A stretch of DNA of 64,000 bases from the NCBI GenBank assembly GCA_015061315.1, contig SUWV01000010.1, forward strand, positions 22,615 through 86,614, given 5' to 3'. A program made the translations under genes and the position numbers. This DNA comes from Lentimicrobiaceae bacterium. Its GTDB lineage: Bacteria > Bacteroidota > Bacteroidia > Bacteroidales > F082. Numbering within the stretch: position 1 is the stretch's first letter; every line of letters begins with the position of its first letter. Below the pieces are notes generated by a model, which searched no databases, had not been told where the DNA came from, and saw nothing but the letters and a program-made list of their open reading frames with translations. Positions 9,053 to 19,970 of the stretch are shown here, piece after piece.

Positions 9053-10357
9053 TCAATCTATTCTCTTAATGTCCGCTCCCAAGGCTCTTAGTCTTTCGTC
9101 GATGTTTTGATAGCCTCTGTCGATTTGTTCTATGTTTTCAATTGTGCTTTCGCCTTTGGCTGACAGTGCAGCTATAAGCAATGCGACTCCAGCTCTGATG
9201 TCGGGCGAGACCATCTTCACTGCATGTAACTGCTGCGTTCTATCTAAGCCTACTACCGTAGCTCTATGAGGGTCGCATAATATTATCTGCGCTCCCATAT
9301 CTATAAGTTTATCAACGAAGAAGAGACGGCTTTCGAACATCTTCTGATGTATGAGCACTGTTCCTTTAGCTTGTGTGGCGACGACTAAAACGATGCTTAT
9401 CAAGTCGGGAGTGAAGCCTGGCCAAGGAGCGTCGGCTACTGTCAGTATGCTTCCATCTATGAACGTTTCTACTTCGTAGTGTTCTTGCTCTGGTATATAT
9501 ATGTCATCGCCTCTAAATTCCATCTTGATGCCGAGTCGGCGGAATACGTCGGGAATGATGCCAAGGTCTTTGATGCCAGCGTCTTTTATGGTGAGCTCCG
9601 AGCCTGTCATGGCTGCCATTCCAATGAAGCTGCCTACTTCTATCATGTCGGCGAGGAGACGATGTGAGGTGCCGCTGAGTTTTTCTACACCTTCTATTTT
9701 TAGTAAGTTGGATCCAATGCCGTTTATCTTAGCGCCCATTGAAGTAAGCATTCTGCAGAGTTGTACGATATATGGCTCGCAGGCAGCGTTGAAGATAGTG
9801 GTCTCTCCTTGAGCCATGACAGCTGCCATGATGATGTTGGCAGTTCCTGTCACAGAAGCTTCGTCGAGGAGCATGTACGTTCCTTTCAACCCATTAGAAG
9901 CTGTGACTTTCTGATAATTATTAGCATTCTCGAAAGTGGCTCCTAATTTCTGCAGTCCTATGATATGAGTGTCTAAACGGCGACGACCTATCTTGTCGCC
10001 TCCAGGTTTAGGCAAGAAGCCTTTGCCGAAACGAGCTAACATCGGACCTAATATCATGACGCTACCTCTCAATCGTGTGGCTTTGTTGGAAAAATCCTCT
10101 GTCTCAAAATATGAGAAATCTATGTCTTTCGCTTGAAGGCTGACTTCATTGGGAGTTGTCCTTTCAACATCAACACCCATGTCTTTCATTAAGTCGATGA
10201 GATTGTTGATGTCGACTATATTAGGTAGATTCGTTATGCGAACCTTTTCCTCAGTGAGAAGACATGCGCAGATGATCTGCATCGCTTCGTTTTTAGCGCC
10301 TTGCGGAACAATGCTGCCATGCAATTTGTTGCCGCCAACAATTTTGAATTTTCCCAT
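9053..10357 (-). CDS. murA: UDP-N-acetylglucosamine 1-carboxyvinyltransferase MurA
   Basis: A 434-residue EPSP-synthase-fold enzyme that transfers enolpyruvate from PEP to UDP-GlcNAc, the first committed step of peptidoglycan synthesis. The KNEAMQI motif is at 22-28 and the active-site loop PKPGGDKIGRRRLDTH is near 116-130. In this loop the Cys of E. coli MurA (Cys115) is replaced by Asp121. In characterised enzymes a Cys-to-Asp change keeps activity but blocks alkylation by fosfomycin. The start overlaps the stop of the DUF4290 gene by one base (TAATG), which implies translational coupling. Confidence 0.97.
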   Translation of the reverse strand: MGKFKIVGGNKLHGSIVPQGAKNEAMQIICACLLTEEKVRITNLPNIVDINNLIDLMKDMGVDVERTTPNEVSLQAKDIDFSYFETEDFSNKATRLRGSVMILGPMLARFGKGFLPKPGGDKIGRRRLDTHIIGLQKLGATFENANNYQKVTASNGLKGTYMLLDEASVTGTANIIMAAVMAQGETTIFNAACEPYIVQLCRMLTSMGAKINGIGSNLLKIEGVEKLSGTSHRLLADMIEVGSFIGMAAMTGSELTIKDAGIKDLGIIPDVFRRLGIKMEFRGDDIYIPEQEHYEVETFIDGSILTVADAPWPGFTPDLISIVLVVATQAKGTVLIHQKMFESRLFFVDKLIDMGAQIILCDPHRATVVGLDRTQQLHAVKMVSPDIRAGVALLIAALSAKGESTIENIEQIDRGYQNIDERLRALGADIKRID

Positions 10358-11025
10358 TATTTCTTAGTTGGTCTATTGGGGTTCGGTAATTTTTTTATCT
10401 GTTGCTTCTTGACTTTCTTTTTCTTGGATTGTTGCTGCTGTTGTATCGGTTGTTGCCTGCCTAAAATCTCGTTTGTTGAAGTTAGTTTTGTCTCCATCGG
10501 CATTGCAAATGTCTCGCCAGATAGTTTATATAAATCATCAAGAATCAATAAATCGTTCACTGTTTCACGATTCCAATTCAGATAATCTCTCTTCATCTGA
10601 TTAGCAACAGCCAACAACAAAGCGTCTCTTTTTGGACCCTCTTCAATTTCTTTGATTTTATTTATGATTTCTTTGATATAATTGCCATAATGTCCTTGCT
10701 TTATATCATGCTTTTGATAGCCTACATGTTCAGGCTTGTCAACAATAACACCTTGCTTTGGAGGGTCGAAAGGACTATCAACATCTAACTTGTAATCAGA
10801 AATGATATACAGATGATCCCAAAGTTTATGGATGTAGTCGTTAGATTCTTTCACTTGCGGATTCATTTGTGCCATGACACTGACTATGAAATGAGCAGCT
10901 TCGGTTCTCTTGTTTCTGTCTTCAATTTCCATCAGATGTTTTATCATAATCTGAATGTTTCGACCATATTCAGATATAATCAGCTTATCTCTTTCTGTGT
11001 TATATTTGAGTCCTTCTTTATTCAT
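10357..11025 (-). CDS. DUF4290 domain protein
   Basis: A 222-residue protein matching the Bacteroidota-specific DUF4290 family. The N-terminal part (about 1-170) is mostly helical with conserved-looking stretches such as EYGRNIQIMIKH and LWDHLYIISDY. The C-terminal 45 residues are low-complexity, Gln-run then Lys-rich (QQQQQSKKKKVKKQQ). It has no signal peptide or membrane helix, so it is probably cytoplasmic. Its coupling to murA by TAATG suggests a link to wall synthesis, but no function is known to me. Confidence 0.8.
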   Translation of the reverse strand: MNKEGLKYNTERDKLIISEYGRNIQIMIKHLMEIEDRNKRTEAAHFIVSVMAQMNPQVKESNDYIHKLWDHLYIISDYKLDVDSPFDPPKQGVIVDKPEHVGYQKHDIKQGHYGNYIKEIINKIKEIEEGPKRDALLLAVANQMKRDYLNWNRETVNDLLILDDLYKLSGETFAMPMETKLTSTNEILGRQQPIQQQQQSKKKKVKKQQIKKLPNPNRPTKK

Positions 11026-11073
11026 GATATTATAGTTGTTGTTTAAAATAACATGTTCTTTTGTTAAATGTTT

Positions 11074-13395
11074 TTATTTAAGAATATTTAGTTTTGCAAA
11101 TTTAAGCATTAATTGTTTCGTTCCACATTCGTCGAAGACTACGGTCGCTTTTTTGTTTGGACCAATGCCTTCTACTTTTATCACATTACCTTGACCGAAT
11201 TTTTGGTGCATCACTCTCATGCCTTCTACAATTTCTTCAGGTGAGGCTGCTACGAAATCGGAGCTGTTGTTCGTCGATGCGCTATTATTAATATAAGGTG
11301 TATGTTGTTTTTGTTCCACTCGTTTCTGATATTCTCTTTTCTCTTGGAAATTTTTTGAGAACGGATTGCTGAAGTTAACGCCTTCGTTGAAACTCGATGT
11401 TCCTCTGAAAGAAGCCTTCTTGGTTCTCTCTATCAGCGATGGATCTATTTCTTCGATAAAACGTGAAGGTTCACTTAATGTCAGATTTCCCCAGCGATAG
11501 CGGCTTTCTGCGTGACTTAAAACCAATTTGGTTTCGGCGCGTGTCAATGCTACGTAGAACAAACGTCTTTCTTCTTCTAATTCTTCACGAGTGCTTAACG
11601 ATTGTATGCCAGGGAAGAGGTTCTCTTCCAAGCCGACGATATAGACGTATGGAAATTCCAAACCTTTTGCGCTGTGTATTGTCATCATGGTAACCCTGTC
11701 GTCGTCTTCATCATCTTTATTATCTTGATCGGTGAGAAGAGCGACATCTTCCATGAATTTGTTTAAAGTAACTTCATTTTGTTCTCCAGTCACCTCATCG
11801 ACTTGTTTGTCGGAAAATTCCATGATGGCGTTAAGGAGCTCTTCTATGTTTTGCACGCGAGCCTGACCTTCTGGAGTGTCGTCTTCCTTCAAGTCTTTTA
11901 TTATGCCTACGGTATTACAGATATGTTTTGCGAGTTCTATGGCGCTTTGCTTGTTGAGAAGCGTTTGGAAACTCTTGATCATAGTTACGAAGTTATGCAA
12001 CTTGTTGACTGTTCCGCTATTGAAGTCTTTTGGCATTGGCTCGGTCTCCGAAGAAATTACGTCCCATATTCCCTTTTGACGCTCATCAGCTACAACCATT
12101 AGTCGTTCTATTGTAGTCTTTCCTATACCTCTTGTAGGATAATTGATGATTCGTAGGAGAGCCTGTTCGTCGTGCGGATTGATGACTACGCGGAAGTAGG
12201 CGAGGAGGTCTTTCACTTCCTTACGGTCGTAGAACGAAAGTCCGCCATATATTTTATAAGGTATATCTTGTTTGCGTAGAGCTTCTTCCAAAGAACGCGA
12301 TTGAGAGTTCGTTCTGTAAAGAATTGCGAAATCTTTGTTGTTAAGCTGTCGCGACATTTTATAACCGAAGATGGAATTAGCCACGAGGGTTCCTTCTTCG
12401 TTGTCAGATGTGGCACGAAGCACTGTTATCAATTCGCCTTCTTCTTTATCTGACCATACTTTTTTCTTTATCTGATCTTTGTTATGGTCAATCACGCTGT
12501 TTGCAGCATTGACAATAGTTTTCGTCGAGCGATAGTTTTGTTCGAGACGAATTAATTTTTGATCAGGATAATCGTTTTTGAAATTAAGTATGTTCTGAAT
12601 ATTAGCGCCGCGGAATCCGTAGATACTTTGTGCATCGTCACCTACCACGCAAATGTTTTCTCTCATCGCGGCTATTCTTCTTATTATAAGATACTGAGCA
12701 TAATTCGTATCTTGATACTCATCGACTAAAATATATTCAAACCGATTTTGATATTTGTATAGAATTTCAGGGAAATCGCGCAGCAACACATTCGTATAAA
12801 ACAATATGTCATCGAAATCCATTGCGTTAGCGCGTTGAAGTCTGTTGTTATAAGTCTTAAATATTTCGCCGATAAGAGGTTTGTTGGCTCTTAAATCCTG
12901 TTGTTGAATCTCAAAATTGTTGCAATAATCTTCTGGAGTATATAAAGCAGACTTTGCCATTGAGATGCGATGAAGGATATATTTCGCAGGATAAGCTTTT
13001 GTGTCTAACTCGCGTTCTTTCAATATTGCATTGATGAGTTGCTTAGAGTCATCAGTATCGTATATTGTAAAATCTTGAGTAAAGCCGAGATATTGAGCTT
13101 CAATTCTCAAAATACGAGCGAAGATAGAGTGGAACGTTCCCATCCAAACATTGCGAGCTGCATGAGGATCGACGAGTTTCATGATACGATCTTTCATTTC
13201 TTTTGCAGCTTTGTTTGTAAATGTAAGAGCCATAATAGCGAAAGGATTTATTCCTTCCTGAATCATATATGCGATGCGATGAGTCAGAGCCTTTGTTTTG
13301 CCTGAGCCAGCGCCAGCGATAACCATAACAGGACCTTGTATGGTTGTAACTGCTTCTTTCTGTGGATTGTTTAAACCGTTTAAAATATCTGTCAC
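11074..13395 (-). CDS. pcrA: UvrD/PcrA-type DNA helicase
   Basis: A 773-residue superfamily 1A 3'-5' helicase used in excision repair and removal of protein-DNA roadblocks. Motif I is AGAGSGKT at 27-34, motif II VDEYQDTN near 225, motif III GDDAQSIYGFRGA near 255, motif IV QNYRST near 290, and motif VI VALTRAETK near 625. The last 55 residues (EEIVEGMRVMHQKFGQGNV...) form the Tudor-like C-terminal domain of PcrA, which binds RNA polymerase in Bacillus. That favours PcrA over E. coli-type Rep. A -7 box lies at 13416-13423. Confidence 0.95.
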   Translation of the reverse strand: MTDILNGLNNPQKEAVTTIQGPVMVIAGAGSGKTKALTHRIAYMIQEGINPFAIMALTFTNKAAKEMKDRIMKLVDPHAARNVWMGTFHSIFARILRIEAQYLGFTQDFTIYDTDDSKQLINAILKERELDTKAYPAKYILHRISMAKSALYTPEDYCNNFEIQQQDLRANKPLIGEIFKTYNNRLQRANAMDFDDILFYTNVLLRDFPEILYKYQNRFEYILVDEYQDTNYAQYLIIRRIAAMRENICVVGDDAQSIYGFRGANIQNILNFKNDYPDQKLIRLEQNYRSTKTIVNAANSVIDHNKDQIKKKVWSDKEEGELITVLRATSDNEEGTLVANSIFGYKMSRQLNNKDFAILYRTNSQSRSLEEALRKQDIPYKIYGGLSFYDRKEVKDLLAYFRVVINPHDEQALLRIINYPTRGIGKTTIERLMVVADERQKGIWDVISSETEPMPKDFNSGTVNKLHNFVTMIKSFQTLLNKQSAIELAKHICNTVGIIKDLKEDDTPEGQARVQNIEELLNAIMEFSDKQVDEVTGEQNEVTLNKFMEDVALLTDQDNKDDEDDDRVTMMTIHSAKGLEFPYVYIVGLEENLFPGIQSLSTREELEEERRLFYVALTRAETKLVLSHAESRYRWGNLTLSEPSRFIEEIDPSLIERTKKASFRGTSSFNEGVNFSNPFSKNFQEKREYQKRVEQKQHTPYINNSASTNNSSDFVAASPEEIVEGMRVMHQKFGQGNVIKVEGIGPNKKATVVFDECGTKQLMLKFAKLNILK

Positions 13396-13415
13396 CTTAT
13401 ATTAATATTAGATTG

Positions 13416-13423
13416 CAAATTTA
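13416..13423 (-). promoter_or_regulatory. -7 box for pcrA
   Basis: TAAATTTG on the minus strand matches TAnnTTTG, 20 bases before the pcrA ATG. Confidence 0.5.
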
Positions 13424-13550
13424 ATAAAATTAAGGTGAGAAAAATATCTTTATAGGATTATTTTTTTTAGATAAAATAGGAGGAAAAATGTGATGAAAAT
13501 CGAGAGAAAATAGCATGACAAAAAAAAATAAAAAAAAGTTTTACAAAGTG

Positions 13551-13580
13551 TTGGTTATTAAAGAAAAAGTTGTATCTTTG
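13551..13580 (+). promoter_or_regulatory. Promoter of the str/ribosomal operon
   Basis: TTG at 13551-13553 and TATCTTTG at 13573-13580, spaced 19 bases, fit the Bacteroidota sigma-ABfr promoter (-33 TTTG or TTG, -7 TAnnTTTG). It is the only good promoter before rpsL. Confidence 0.75.
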
Positions 13581-13845
13581 CACTCGGAAAAAAGTTAGAA
13601 AAAATAACTTTGCGAATGAGATAGTTAAGGGACCTGATAAGTTAAACGTTAGAGGTTTCTGCACTGTAAGTAATTAAAAAACAAGTTCTTGGAGCTTATA
13701 GTGTGTTTAGCAATGGTCAGGATAATGACTGTAATTCCCTAAAACTATGTTGTTTAAAGAGCGAAATTTCGAGCTGTTTGATAAGAAATTAAAAGGAATT
13801 TTTCCTAATTGAATGGATAGAAATTAGTAATTTAAAGAAAAAGAA
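13581..13845 (+). other. Long untranslated leader before rpsL
   Basis: About 260 bases separate the promoter from the rpsL ATG with no convincing gene. Visible structure includes a 10-bp perfect palindrome (cgaaatttcg, about 13761-13770) and a small AGGAA-TTT-TTCCT hairpin near 13794-13806. Such a leader could carry autoregulation by S7 or S12, but I cannot recognise a known ribosomal-protein leader motif. Confidence 0.4.
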
Positions 13846-14232
13846 ATGCCAACGATTCAACAATTAGTCCGCAAAGGACGTCAAAAATTGGAAGACAAGA
13901 GTAAATCTCCTGCCTTGGATTCGTGCCCACAACGTCGTGGTGTTTGTGTACGTGTTTACACAACAACACCTAAGAAGCCTAATTCAGCTATGCGTAAGGT
14001 GGCGAGGGTTCGTTTGACCAATCAGAAAGAAGTTAATGCTTACATCCCTGGTGAGGGTCACAATTTGCAGGAACACTCAATCGTGATGATTAGAGGTGGT
14101 CGTGTTAAGGATCTTCCAGGTGTACGTTATCACATCATTCGTGGTGCTTTGGATACAGCAGGTGTTGATGGTCGTGCACAACGCAGATCAAAATACGGCG
14201 CTAAACGTCCAAAAAAAGCCGCTAAGAAGTAA
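13846..14232 (+). CDS. rpsL: 30S ribosomal protein uS12
   Basis: A 128-residue decoding-centre protein. [14 protein letters not shown] (the streptomycin-region loop) and the second loop [14 protein letters not shown] are intact, with Lys at both loop positions, as in drug-sensitive wild types. The C-terminal tail is basic ([15 protein letters not shown]). First gene of the long ribosomal run. The bases before the ATG are A-rich with no Shine-Dalgarno, as is normal in this phylum. Confidence 0.99.
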   Translation: MPTIQQLVRKGRQKLEDKSKSPALDSCPQRRGVCVRVYTTTPKKPNSAMRKVARVRLTNQKEVNAYIPGEGHNLQEHSIVMIRGGRVKDLPGVRYHIIRGALDTAGVDGRAQRRSKYGAKRPKKAAKK

Positions 14233-14268
14233 AAATTGTTAAACGGTAAAAGTTTAGAACATTAGAAC

Positions 14269-14736
14269 ATGAGAAAAGCTAAACCAAAGAAAAGAATCAT
14301 CCTTCCAGATCCAAAATACGGTGATGTTTTGGTAACAAAATTCGTGAACAACATCATGTTGAAGGGTAAGAAAAATCTTGCTTACGAAATATTCTACAGT
14401 GCAATGGATATCGTAGGTAACAAATTAAATGAAGACCCTATCAGTGTTTGGAAGAAAGCTTTAGAAAACGTAACTCCACAGGTTGAGGTAAGAAGCCGTC
14501 GTATTGGTGGTGCAACTTTCCAAATTCCTTCAGAGATTCGTCCTTCTCGTAAACAAAGTATCGGCATGAAAAACCTCATCGGTTATGCTCGTAAACGCCA
14601 TGAAAAATCAATGGGCGAAAGATTAGCAGGTGAAATCATGCAAGCTTATAAAGAAGAAGGCGCTGCTTTCAAGAAAAAGGAAGAAATCCACAGAATGGCT
14701 GACGCTAATAAAGCCTTCTCACACTTCAGATTCTAA
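14269..14736 (+). CDS. rpsG: 30S ribosomal protein uS7
   Basis: A 155-residue primary 16S rRNA-binding protein that starts assembly of the 30S head. It begins MRKAKPKKR and keeps the conserved [12 protein letters not shown] and ARKRHEKSM stretches. Placed 36 bases after rpsL and 19 before fusA. In E. coli S7 is the translational repressor of this operon. Confidence 0.99.
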   Translation: MRKAKPKKRIILPDPKYGDVLVTKFVNNIMLKGKKNLAYEIFYSAMDIVGNKLNEDPISVWKKALENVTPQVEVRSRRIGGATFQIPSEIRPSRKQSIGMKNLIGYARKRHEKSMGERLAGEIMQAYKEEGAAFKKKEEIHRMADANKAFSHFRF

Positions 14737-14755
14737 TATACAAAAAGAGTAAATA

Positions 14756-16882
14756 ATGATGAAAAACGGTCAAAATAATAACAATAATATTCTCGATTAT
14801 ACACGTAATATCGGTATCATGGCTCACATTGATGCTGGTAAGACTACAACAACCGAGCGTATTCTATATTATACAGGCCGTAGTCGTCGTATCGGTGAAG
14901 TGCATGATGGAGCCGCAACAATGGACTGGATGGTTCAAGAACAAGAACGCGGTATCACAATCACTTCAGCTGCAACAACAGTATTCTGGAATTTAAATAA
15001 TACACAATACAAAATTAATTTGATCGATACTCCTGGTCACGTCGATTTTACAGTCGAAGTCGAACGTTCACTTAGAGTCCTCGATGGAGCAGTAGCACTC
15101 TTCTGTGCTGTTGGCGGTGTAGAACCACAATCGGAAACTGTTTGGCATCAAGCCGATAAATACAAAGTGCCACATATCTGTTTCGTGAATAAAATGGATC
15201 GCTGTGGTGCTGACTTCTTTAAAGTAGTTGAACAGATTAAGGAACGCCTCAACGCAAATCCTATCCCATTGCAAATCCCTATCGGTAGTGAAGATACATT
15301 CATTGGCGTAGTGGACTTGGTTAAAAACAAAGCATTTGTTTGGGAAGATGAACTTGGACTTCAATTCACAGAAGTTGAAATACCTGAAGATTTAGTTGAT
15401 ACAGTGGCAGAGTATCGTAATATGTTGCTCGAAGGTGCTGCTGAAGATAATGAAGAATTGTTCGAGAAATTTATGCTCGATCCAGATTCAATAACAGAAG
15501 AAGAACTTATTGCTGAAATCAGAAAAGCTACATTGTCAAGACGCGCATGTCCTGTATTATGTGGTGCTTCCTTCAAAAATAAAGGCGTACAGTTCTTACT
15601 CGATGCAATCATCAACTATCTTCCAAGTCCAAATGATATAGATGATGTTGTAGGAATTAATCCAAAGACTGAAAAAGAAGAAATACGCAGAGCTGATTCT
15701 AAAGAACCATTCTGCGCACTTGCTTTCAAGATTGCAACAGATCCATACGTCGGTCGCTTAGCTTTCTTCCGTGTATATTCCGGTTCTCTAAAATCCGGTT
15801 CATACGTGCTTAACGCAACAACAGGTAAGAAAGAACGCATCTCAAGAATCATGCAGATGAATGCTAACAAACAAACACCGCTTGATGTTATCGAAGCAGG
15901 TGACATAGCAGCTGCAGTCGGATTTAAAACAATAAGAACAGGCGATACACTCACTAGCGAAGATAAACCTTTGTTGCTTGAGTCTATCTCATTCCCACAA
16001 CCAGTAGTTCAAATCGCAGTTGAACCTAAAACTCAAGCAGAGATGGACAAGTTATCAGCTTCCTTAGATAAACTTGCCGAAGAAGACCCTACATTCCAAG
16101 TCACCACAGACGATAATTCAGGTCAAACAATAATAGCTGGAATGGGTGAATTGCACTTAGATATAATCATCGACAGATTGAGAAGAGAGTTTGGCGTTGA
16201 GATTAATGTTGGTAGTCCACAAGTATCGTATAAAGAATCGTTTACAGAGACAGTTACACATCGCGAGGTCTATAAGAAACAAACAGGCGGTAAAGGTAAA
16301 TTTGCCGATATCGAGTTTGAAATCGGACCTGCTGACGAAGGTGTTACTGGTTTACAGTTTATAAATGATGTTAAAGGTGGTAATATTCCACGCGAATATA
16401 TAGTTGCTACAGAAAAAGGGTTCAAGAACGCATTGTCAAACGGTGTCTTGGCTGGTTTCCCAATGGATTCAGTGAAAGTTCGTTTGTATGATGGTTCTAC
16501 ACATCCAGTTGATAGCGATGCTTTGTCATTTGAAGCTGCAGCTCACTTTGGTTTCAAAGAAGCAGGTTTGAAAGCAAAGACAGTCGTTATGGAACCTATC
16601 ATGAAAGTAGAAGTTCGCGTGCCATCAGAATATCTCGGAGACGTTTCAGGAGATCTTAATAGAAGAAGATCAATCTTGCGCGAAGTAGAAGCTGGAGTTT
16701 CACAGCAGATCATCAGAGCAGATGTACCATTGTCAGAGATGTTCGGATATATTACAACGTTGAGAACATTAACACAAGGAAGAGGCAATTTCAGCATGGA
16801 ATTCAGTCACTATGCTAGATTAGCCGATGATTTGGCAGAAATAGTAGTCAAGAAAGCAAAAGGCACATATTTCTCTTTTTAA
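14756..16882 (+). CDS. fusA: Elongation factor G
   Basis: A 708-residue translocase GTPase that moves tRNA and mRNA through the ribosome and helps in recycling. G1 is [13 protein letters not shown] (from 23), G3 DTPGHVDF near 90, and G4 NKMDR near 145. Domains II to V follow, ending in the domain V stretch [21 protein letters not shown]. Two ATG codons lie in tandem at the start and either may be used. Position after rpsG is standard for the str operon. tuf does not follow. rpsJ comes next. Confidence 0.98.
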   Translation: MMKNGQNNNNNILDYTRNIGIMAHIDAGKTTTTERILYYTGRSRRIGEVHDGAATMDWMVQEQERGITITSAATTVFWNLNNTQYKINLIDTPGHVDFTVEVERSLRVLDGAVALFCAVGGVEPQSETVWHQADKYKVPHICFVNKMDRCGADFFKVVEQIKERLNANPIPLQIPIGSEDTFIGVVDLVKNKAFVWEDELGLQFTEVEIPEDLVDTVAEYRNMLLEGAAEDNEELFEKFMLDPDSITEEELIAEIRKATLSRRACPVLCGASFKNKGVQFLLDAIINYLPSPNDIDDVVGINPKTEKEEIRRADSKEPFCALAFKIATDPYVGRLAFFRVYSGSLKSGSYVLNATTGKKERISRIMQMNANKQTPLDVIEAGDIAAAVGFKTIRTGDTLTSEDKPLLLESISFPQPVVQIAVEPKTQAEMDKLSASLDKLAEEDPTFQVTTDDNSGQTIIAGMGELHLDIIIDRLRREFGVEINVGSPQVSYKESFTETVTHREVYKKQTGGKGKFADIEFEIGPADEGVTGLQFINDVKGGNIPREYIVATEKGFKNALSNGVLAGFPMDSVKVRLYDGSTHPVDSDALSFEAAAHFGFKEAGLKAKTVVMEPIMKVEVRVPSEYLGDVSGDLNRRRSILREVEAGVSQQIIRADVPLSEMFGYITTLRTLTQGRGNFSMEFSHYARLADDLAEIVVKKAKGTYFSF

Positions 16883-16939
16883 AGAAGTAATAAAGGAACA
16901 AGATTAGAATAAAAATAAAAAAATTAACAACAAATTCTT

Positions 16940-17245
16940 ATGAGTCAAAGAATTAGAATTAAGTTAAAGTCACATGATCACAACTTGGTTGACAAGTCAG
17001 CTGAGAAGATTGTGAAGACTATCAAATTGACTGGTGCTGTAGTTAGCGGTCCTATACCGTTACCAACAGACAAGAAAATTTACACAGTTTTGCGTTCTAC
17101 CTTCGTTCACAAGAAATCGAGAGAACAATTTGAGTTATCATCATACAAGCGTTTGCTTGATATCTATAACTCAACATCACAAACTATCGATGCTTTGATG
17201 AAGTTAGAATTACCAAGCGGTGTAGAAGTAGAAATTAAATTATAA
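16940..17245 (+). CDS. rpsJ: 30S ribosomal protein uS10
   Basis: A 101-residue head protein, also the NusB partner (NusE) in antitermination. It begins [20 protein letters not shown] and contains [17 protein letters not shown] and [14 protein letters not shown] ([10 protein letters not shown]) signatures. First gene of the S10 segment, 57 bases after fusA, so str and S10 segments are probably one transcript. Confidence 0.99.
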   Translation: MSQRIRIKLKSHDHNLVDKSAEKIVKTIKLTGAVVSGPIPLPTDKKIYTVLRSTFVHKKSREQFELSSYKRLLDIYNSTSQTIDALMKLELPSGVEVEIKL

Positions 17246-17277
17246 TTGTAAAACTATCTAGTAATTAAAAGCGTAGC

Positions 17278-17907
17278 ATGTCAGGAATACTAGGAAAAAA
17301 GATTGGGATGACCAGCATTTACGACGAGAGTGGAAGAAACATTCCAGTAACAGTCGTTGAAGCAGGTCCTTGCGTAGTCACCCAAGTTAAGACAAAAGAG
17401 AAGGACGGTTACGATGCTATCCAAATGGCGTTTGATGAAAGAAAGGTGAAGAACACCCCAAAAGCTTTACAAAAACATTTTGAGAAAGCTGGCACAACAC
17501 CAAAGAAGGTAGTACGCGAATTTTCACGTTTCGAAGAAGGACACAGAAAGAGCCTTGGTGAAACAATTACCGTCGATGTATTTATGGAAGGCGAATTTGT
17601 TGACGTTACAGGTATCAGCAAAGGTAAGGGCTTCCAAGGAGTAGTGAAACGTCACAATTTTGCTGGCGTTGGACAATCGACTCACGGTCAACATAACCGT
17701 ATGAGAAAACCGGGTTCAATCGGTGCTTGTGCATATCCATCAAGAGTTTTCAAAGGCTTAAGAATGGGTGGTCACATGGGTAACCGTACAGTGAAGGCTA
17801 TCAACCTTCAAATCATGAAAATCGTTCCCGAGAAGAATTTGTTAGTTGTGAAAGGTTCAGTACCGGGATCTAAAAACGGATATTTAAAAATAGAAAGATG
17901 GAGTTAG
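17278..17907 (+). CDS. rplC: 50S ribosomal protein uL3
   Basis: A 209-residue early assembly protein near the peptidyl-transferase centre. The conserved segment [15 protein letters not shown] leads into [18 protein letters not shown], with the Gln that is methylated in E. coli embedded there. The end overlaps rplD by 10 bases. Confidence 0.99.
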   Translation: MSGILGKKIGMTSIYDESGRNIPVTVVEAGPCVVTQVKTKEKDGYDAIQMAFDERKVKNTPKALQKHFEKAGTTPKKVVREFSRFEEGHRKSLGETITVDVFMEGEFVDVTGISKGKGFQGVVKRHNFAGVGQSTHGQHNRMRKPGSIGACAYPSRVFKGLRMGGHMGNRTVKAINLQIMKIVPEKNLLVVKGSVPGSKNGYLKIERWS

Positions 17908-18524
17908 AAGTTTTAAAGGTAACCGGTGAATCAACAGGACGCAAAGTTCAGTTGAACGAAAATATTTTCGGCATTGAACCGAACGATCATTGCATCTATT
18001 TAGATGTAAACTTGATCAGAGCAAATCAACGTCAAGGTACACACAAAGCAAAAACACGTAGTGAGATTGCTGGCAGTACACGTAAGTTGATCCGTCAAAA
18101 AGGAACAGGTGGTGCACGTCGTGGTGATATCAACTCACCAGTATTAAGAGGCGGTGGTAGAGTATTTGGACCACAACCACGTGACTATGGCTTTAAGTTG
18201 AACAAGAAAGTTAGACTTCTTGCCCGTAGATCAGCTTTGACATATAAAATGAGAGATGCAGAGATTGCTATTTTAGAAGACTTCACCTTTGACAGCATCA
18301 AGACAAAGAAGATGGTTGAAGTTTTGAATAACCTTAAAGTGAATGGTGGCAAGAACTTGTTTGTATTCCCAGCAACAGATACTAATGTAGTAATGTCAGC
18401 AAGAAACATACAACGCACTCAAGTCACACTTGCTCGTAACCTCAACACTTATGATATTCTCAATGCCAAGAAGATTTTCATCTTGGAAAGTTCATTACCA
18501 CAAATCGAAGAAATTCTTGGATAA
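17898..18524 (+). CDS. rplD: 50S ribosomal protein uL4
   Basis: A 208-residue protein whose extended loop lines the exit tunnel ([20 protein letters not shown], then [16 protein letters not shown]). In E. coli it also represses the S10 operon. The ATG lies inside the end of rplC (AGATGGAGTTAG), a 10-base overlap that suggests coupled translation. Confidence 0.99.
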   Translation: MELEVLKVTGESTGRKVQLNENIFGIEPNDHCIYLDVNLIRANQRQGTHKAKTRSEIAGSTRKLIRQKGTGGARRGDINSPVLRGGGRVFGPQPRDYGFKLNKKVRLLARRSALTYKMRDAEIAILEDFTFDSIKTKKMVEVLNNLKVNGGKNLFVFPATDTNVVMSARNIQRTQVTLARNLNTYDILNAKKIFILESSLPQIEEILG

Positions 18525-18546
18525 TTAACCTTAAAAATTAGAAACG

Positions 18547-18837
18547 ATGATTATCATTAAGAAACCTGTAATAACAGAGAAAATGACTGCGATAAGCGAA
18601 AAGCTTAACAAATATGCATTCATTGTTGACAAACGTGCAAATAAACTGCAAATCAAACAGGCTGTCCAAGACCTTTATGGTGTACAAGTGGAATCAGTCA
18701 ACACTATTAATTATGAAGGAAAGCTTAAGTCACGTTATACAAAGACTGGCGTTATCAGCGGCAGAAGAGATGCTTTCAAGAAAGCAGTCGTGACATTAGC
18801 AAAAGGTGAAACTATTGACTTTTTTAGCAATATTTAA
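18547..18837 (+). CDS. rplW: 50S ribosomal protein uL23
   Basis: A 96-residue exit-port protein and docking site for trigger factor and SRP. It has the expected start [12 protein letters not shown] and the core [19 protein letters not shown]. It is separated from rplB by only two bases. Confidence 0.99.
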   Translation: MIIIKKPVITEKMTAISEKLNKYAFIVDKRANKLQIKQAVQDLYGVQVESVNTINYEGKLKSRYTKTGVISGRRDAFKKAVVTLAKGETIDFFSNI

Positions 18838-18839
18838 AG

Positions 18840-19664
18840 ATGGCTTTAAAGAAATATAAACCAACGACACCGGGTCAGCGCTTCAAAATTATTAGCGCTT
18901 TTGACGAAATCACAACAAGCAAGCCAGAGAAGTCATTGCTTGCTACTAAAAAGAGCACCGGTGGACGTAACCACGTAGGTAAAATGACAGTCCGCAATAT
19001 AGGTGGTGGACACAAACAAAAATATAGAATAATTGACTTCAAACGTGATAAAGACGGTATTCCAGCAGTAGTTAAGACTATTGAATACGATCCAAACCGT
19101 ACAGCACGTATTGCCCTCGTATTTTACGCCGATGGTGAGAAGAGATATATCATTGCTCCACAAGGCTTAAAAGTTGGACAAACAATCATGTCTGGTAAAG
19201 AAGCTACACCAAACGTAGGTAACACAATGTTCTTGAGCGATGTTCCATTCGGTACAATCATTCACAACATTGAATTACGTCCTGGTCAAGGTGCTAAGAT
19301 GGCACGTAGCGCTGGTGCATACGCACAATTGATGTCACGTGATGGTAAATATGCAATTTTAAGAATGCCTTCAGGTGAGACACGTCTTATCCTCCAAGCA
19401 TGTAAAGCTACAATCGGTACAGTATCAAATGCTGACCACAACCTTGAGAAATCAGGTAAAGCAGGTCGTAGCCGCTGGTTAGGTCGTCGTCCACGCGTTC
19501 GTGGTGTTGTTATGAACCCAGTTGATCACCCAATGGGTGGTGGTGAAGGTCGTGCATCAGGTGGTCTCCCACGTAGCCGTAAGGGTTTACCAGCTAAGGG
19601 ATACAAGACACGCGCATTGAAGAATGCTTCGAACAAGTACATCATTGAAAGAAGAAAGAAATAA
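18840..19664 (+). CDS. rplB: 50S ribosomal protein uL2
   Basis: A 274-residue protein essential for subunit joining and peptidyl transfer. The C-terminal segment [20 protein letters not shown] contains the highly conserved His of the active-site region. Full length for the family. Confidence 0.99.
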   Translation: MALKKYKPTTPGQRFKIISAFDEITTSKPEKSLLATKKSTGGRNHVGKMTVRNIGGGHKQKYRIIDFKRDKDGIPAVVKTIEYDPNRTARIALVFYADGEKRYIIAPQGLKVGQTIMSGKEATPNVGNTMFLSDVPFGTIIHNIELRPGQGAKMARSAGAYAQLMSRDGKYAILRMPSGETRLILQACKATIGTVSNADHNLEKSGKAGRSRWLGRRPRVRGVVMNPVDHPMGGGEGRASGGLPRSRKGLPAKGYKTRALKNASNKYIIERRKK

Positions 19665-19688
19665 TTAACCAGGTAAAAAATTAGAAAA

Positions 19689-19955
19689 ATGAGTCGCTCA
19701 CTTAAAAAAGGACCATATATCCACTACAAACTCGAGAAAAGAGTTTTGGATAATGTAGCAACAGGTAAGAAGACCGTCATTAAGACCTGGTCGAGAGCTT
19801 CAATGATTTCACCAGATTTTGTTGGTCAAACAATAGCTGTACATAACGGCAATAAATTCATCCCTGTTTACGTAACAGAAAACATGGTAGGCCACAAGTT
19901 AGGAGAATTTGCTCCAACACGTATCTTCAGAGGTCATGCCGGAAATAAAAAATGA
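19689..19955 (+). CDS. rpsS: 30S ribosomal protein uS19
   Basis: An 88-residue head protein that forms a complex with S13. Starts [19 protein letters not shown] and keeps [22 protein letters not shown] and [10 protein letters not shown]. Confidence 0.99.
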   Translation: MSRSLKKGPYIHYKLEKRVLDNVATGKKTVIKTWSRASMISPDFVGQTIAVHNGNKFIPVYVTENMVGHKLGEFAPTRIFRGHAGNKK

Positions 19956-19970
19956 TAAATAAAGAATAGT

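Noticed and set aside
13467..13664. 65-codon minus-strand reading frame in the rpsL leader
   Set aside because: It is Phe-rich low-complexity translation of A-rich DNA, lies over a strong promoter, and resembles nothing known.
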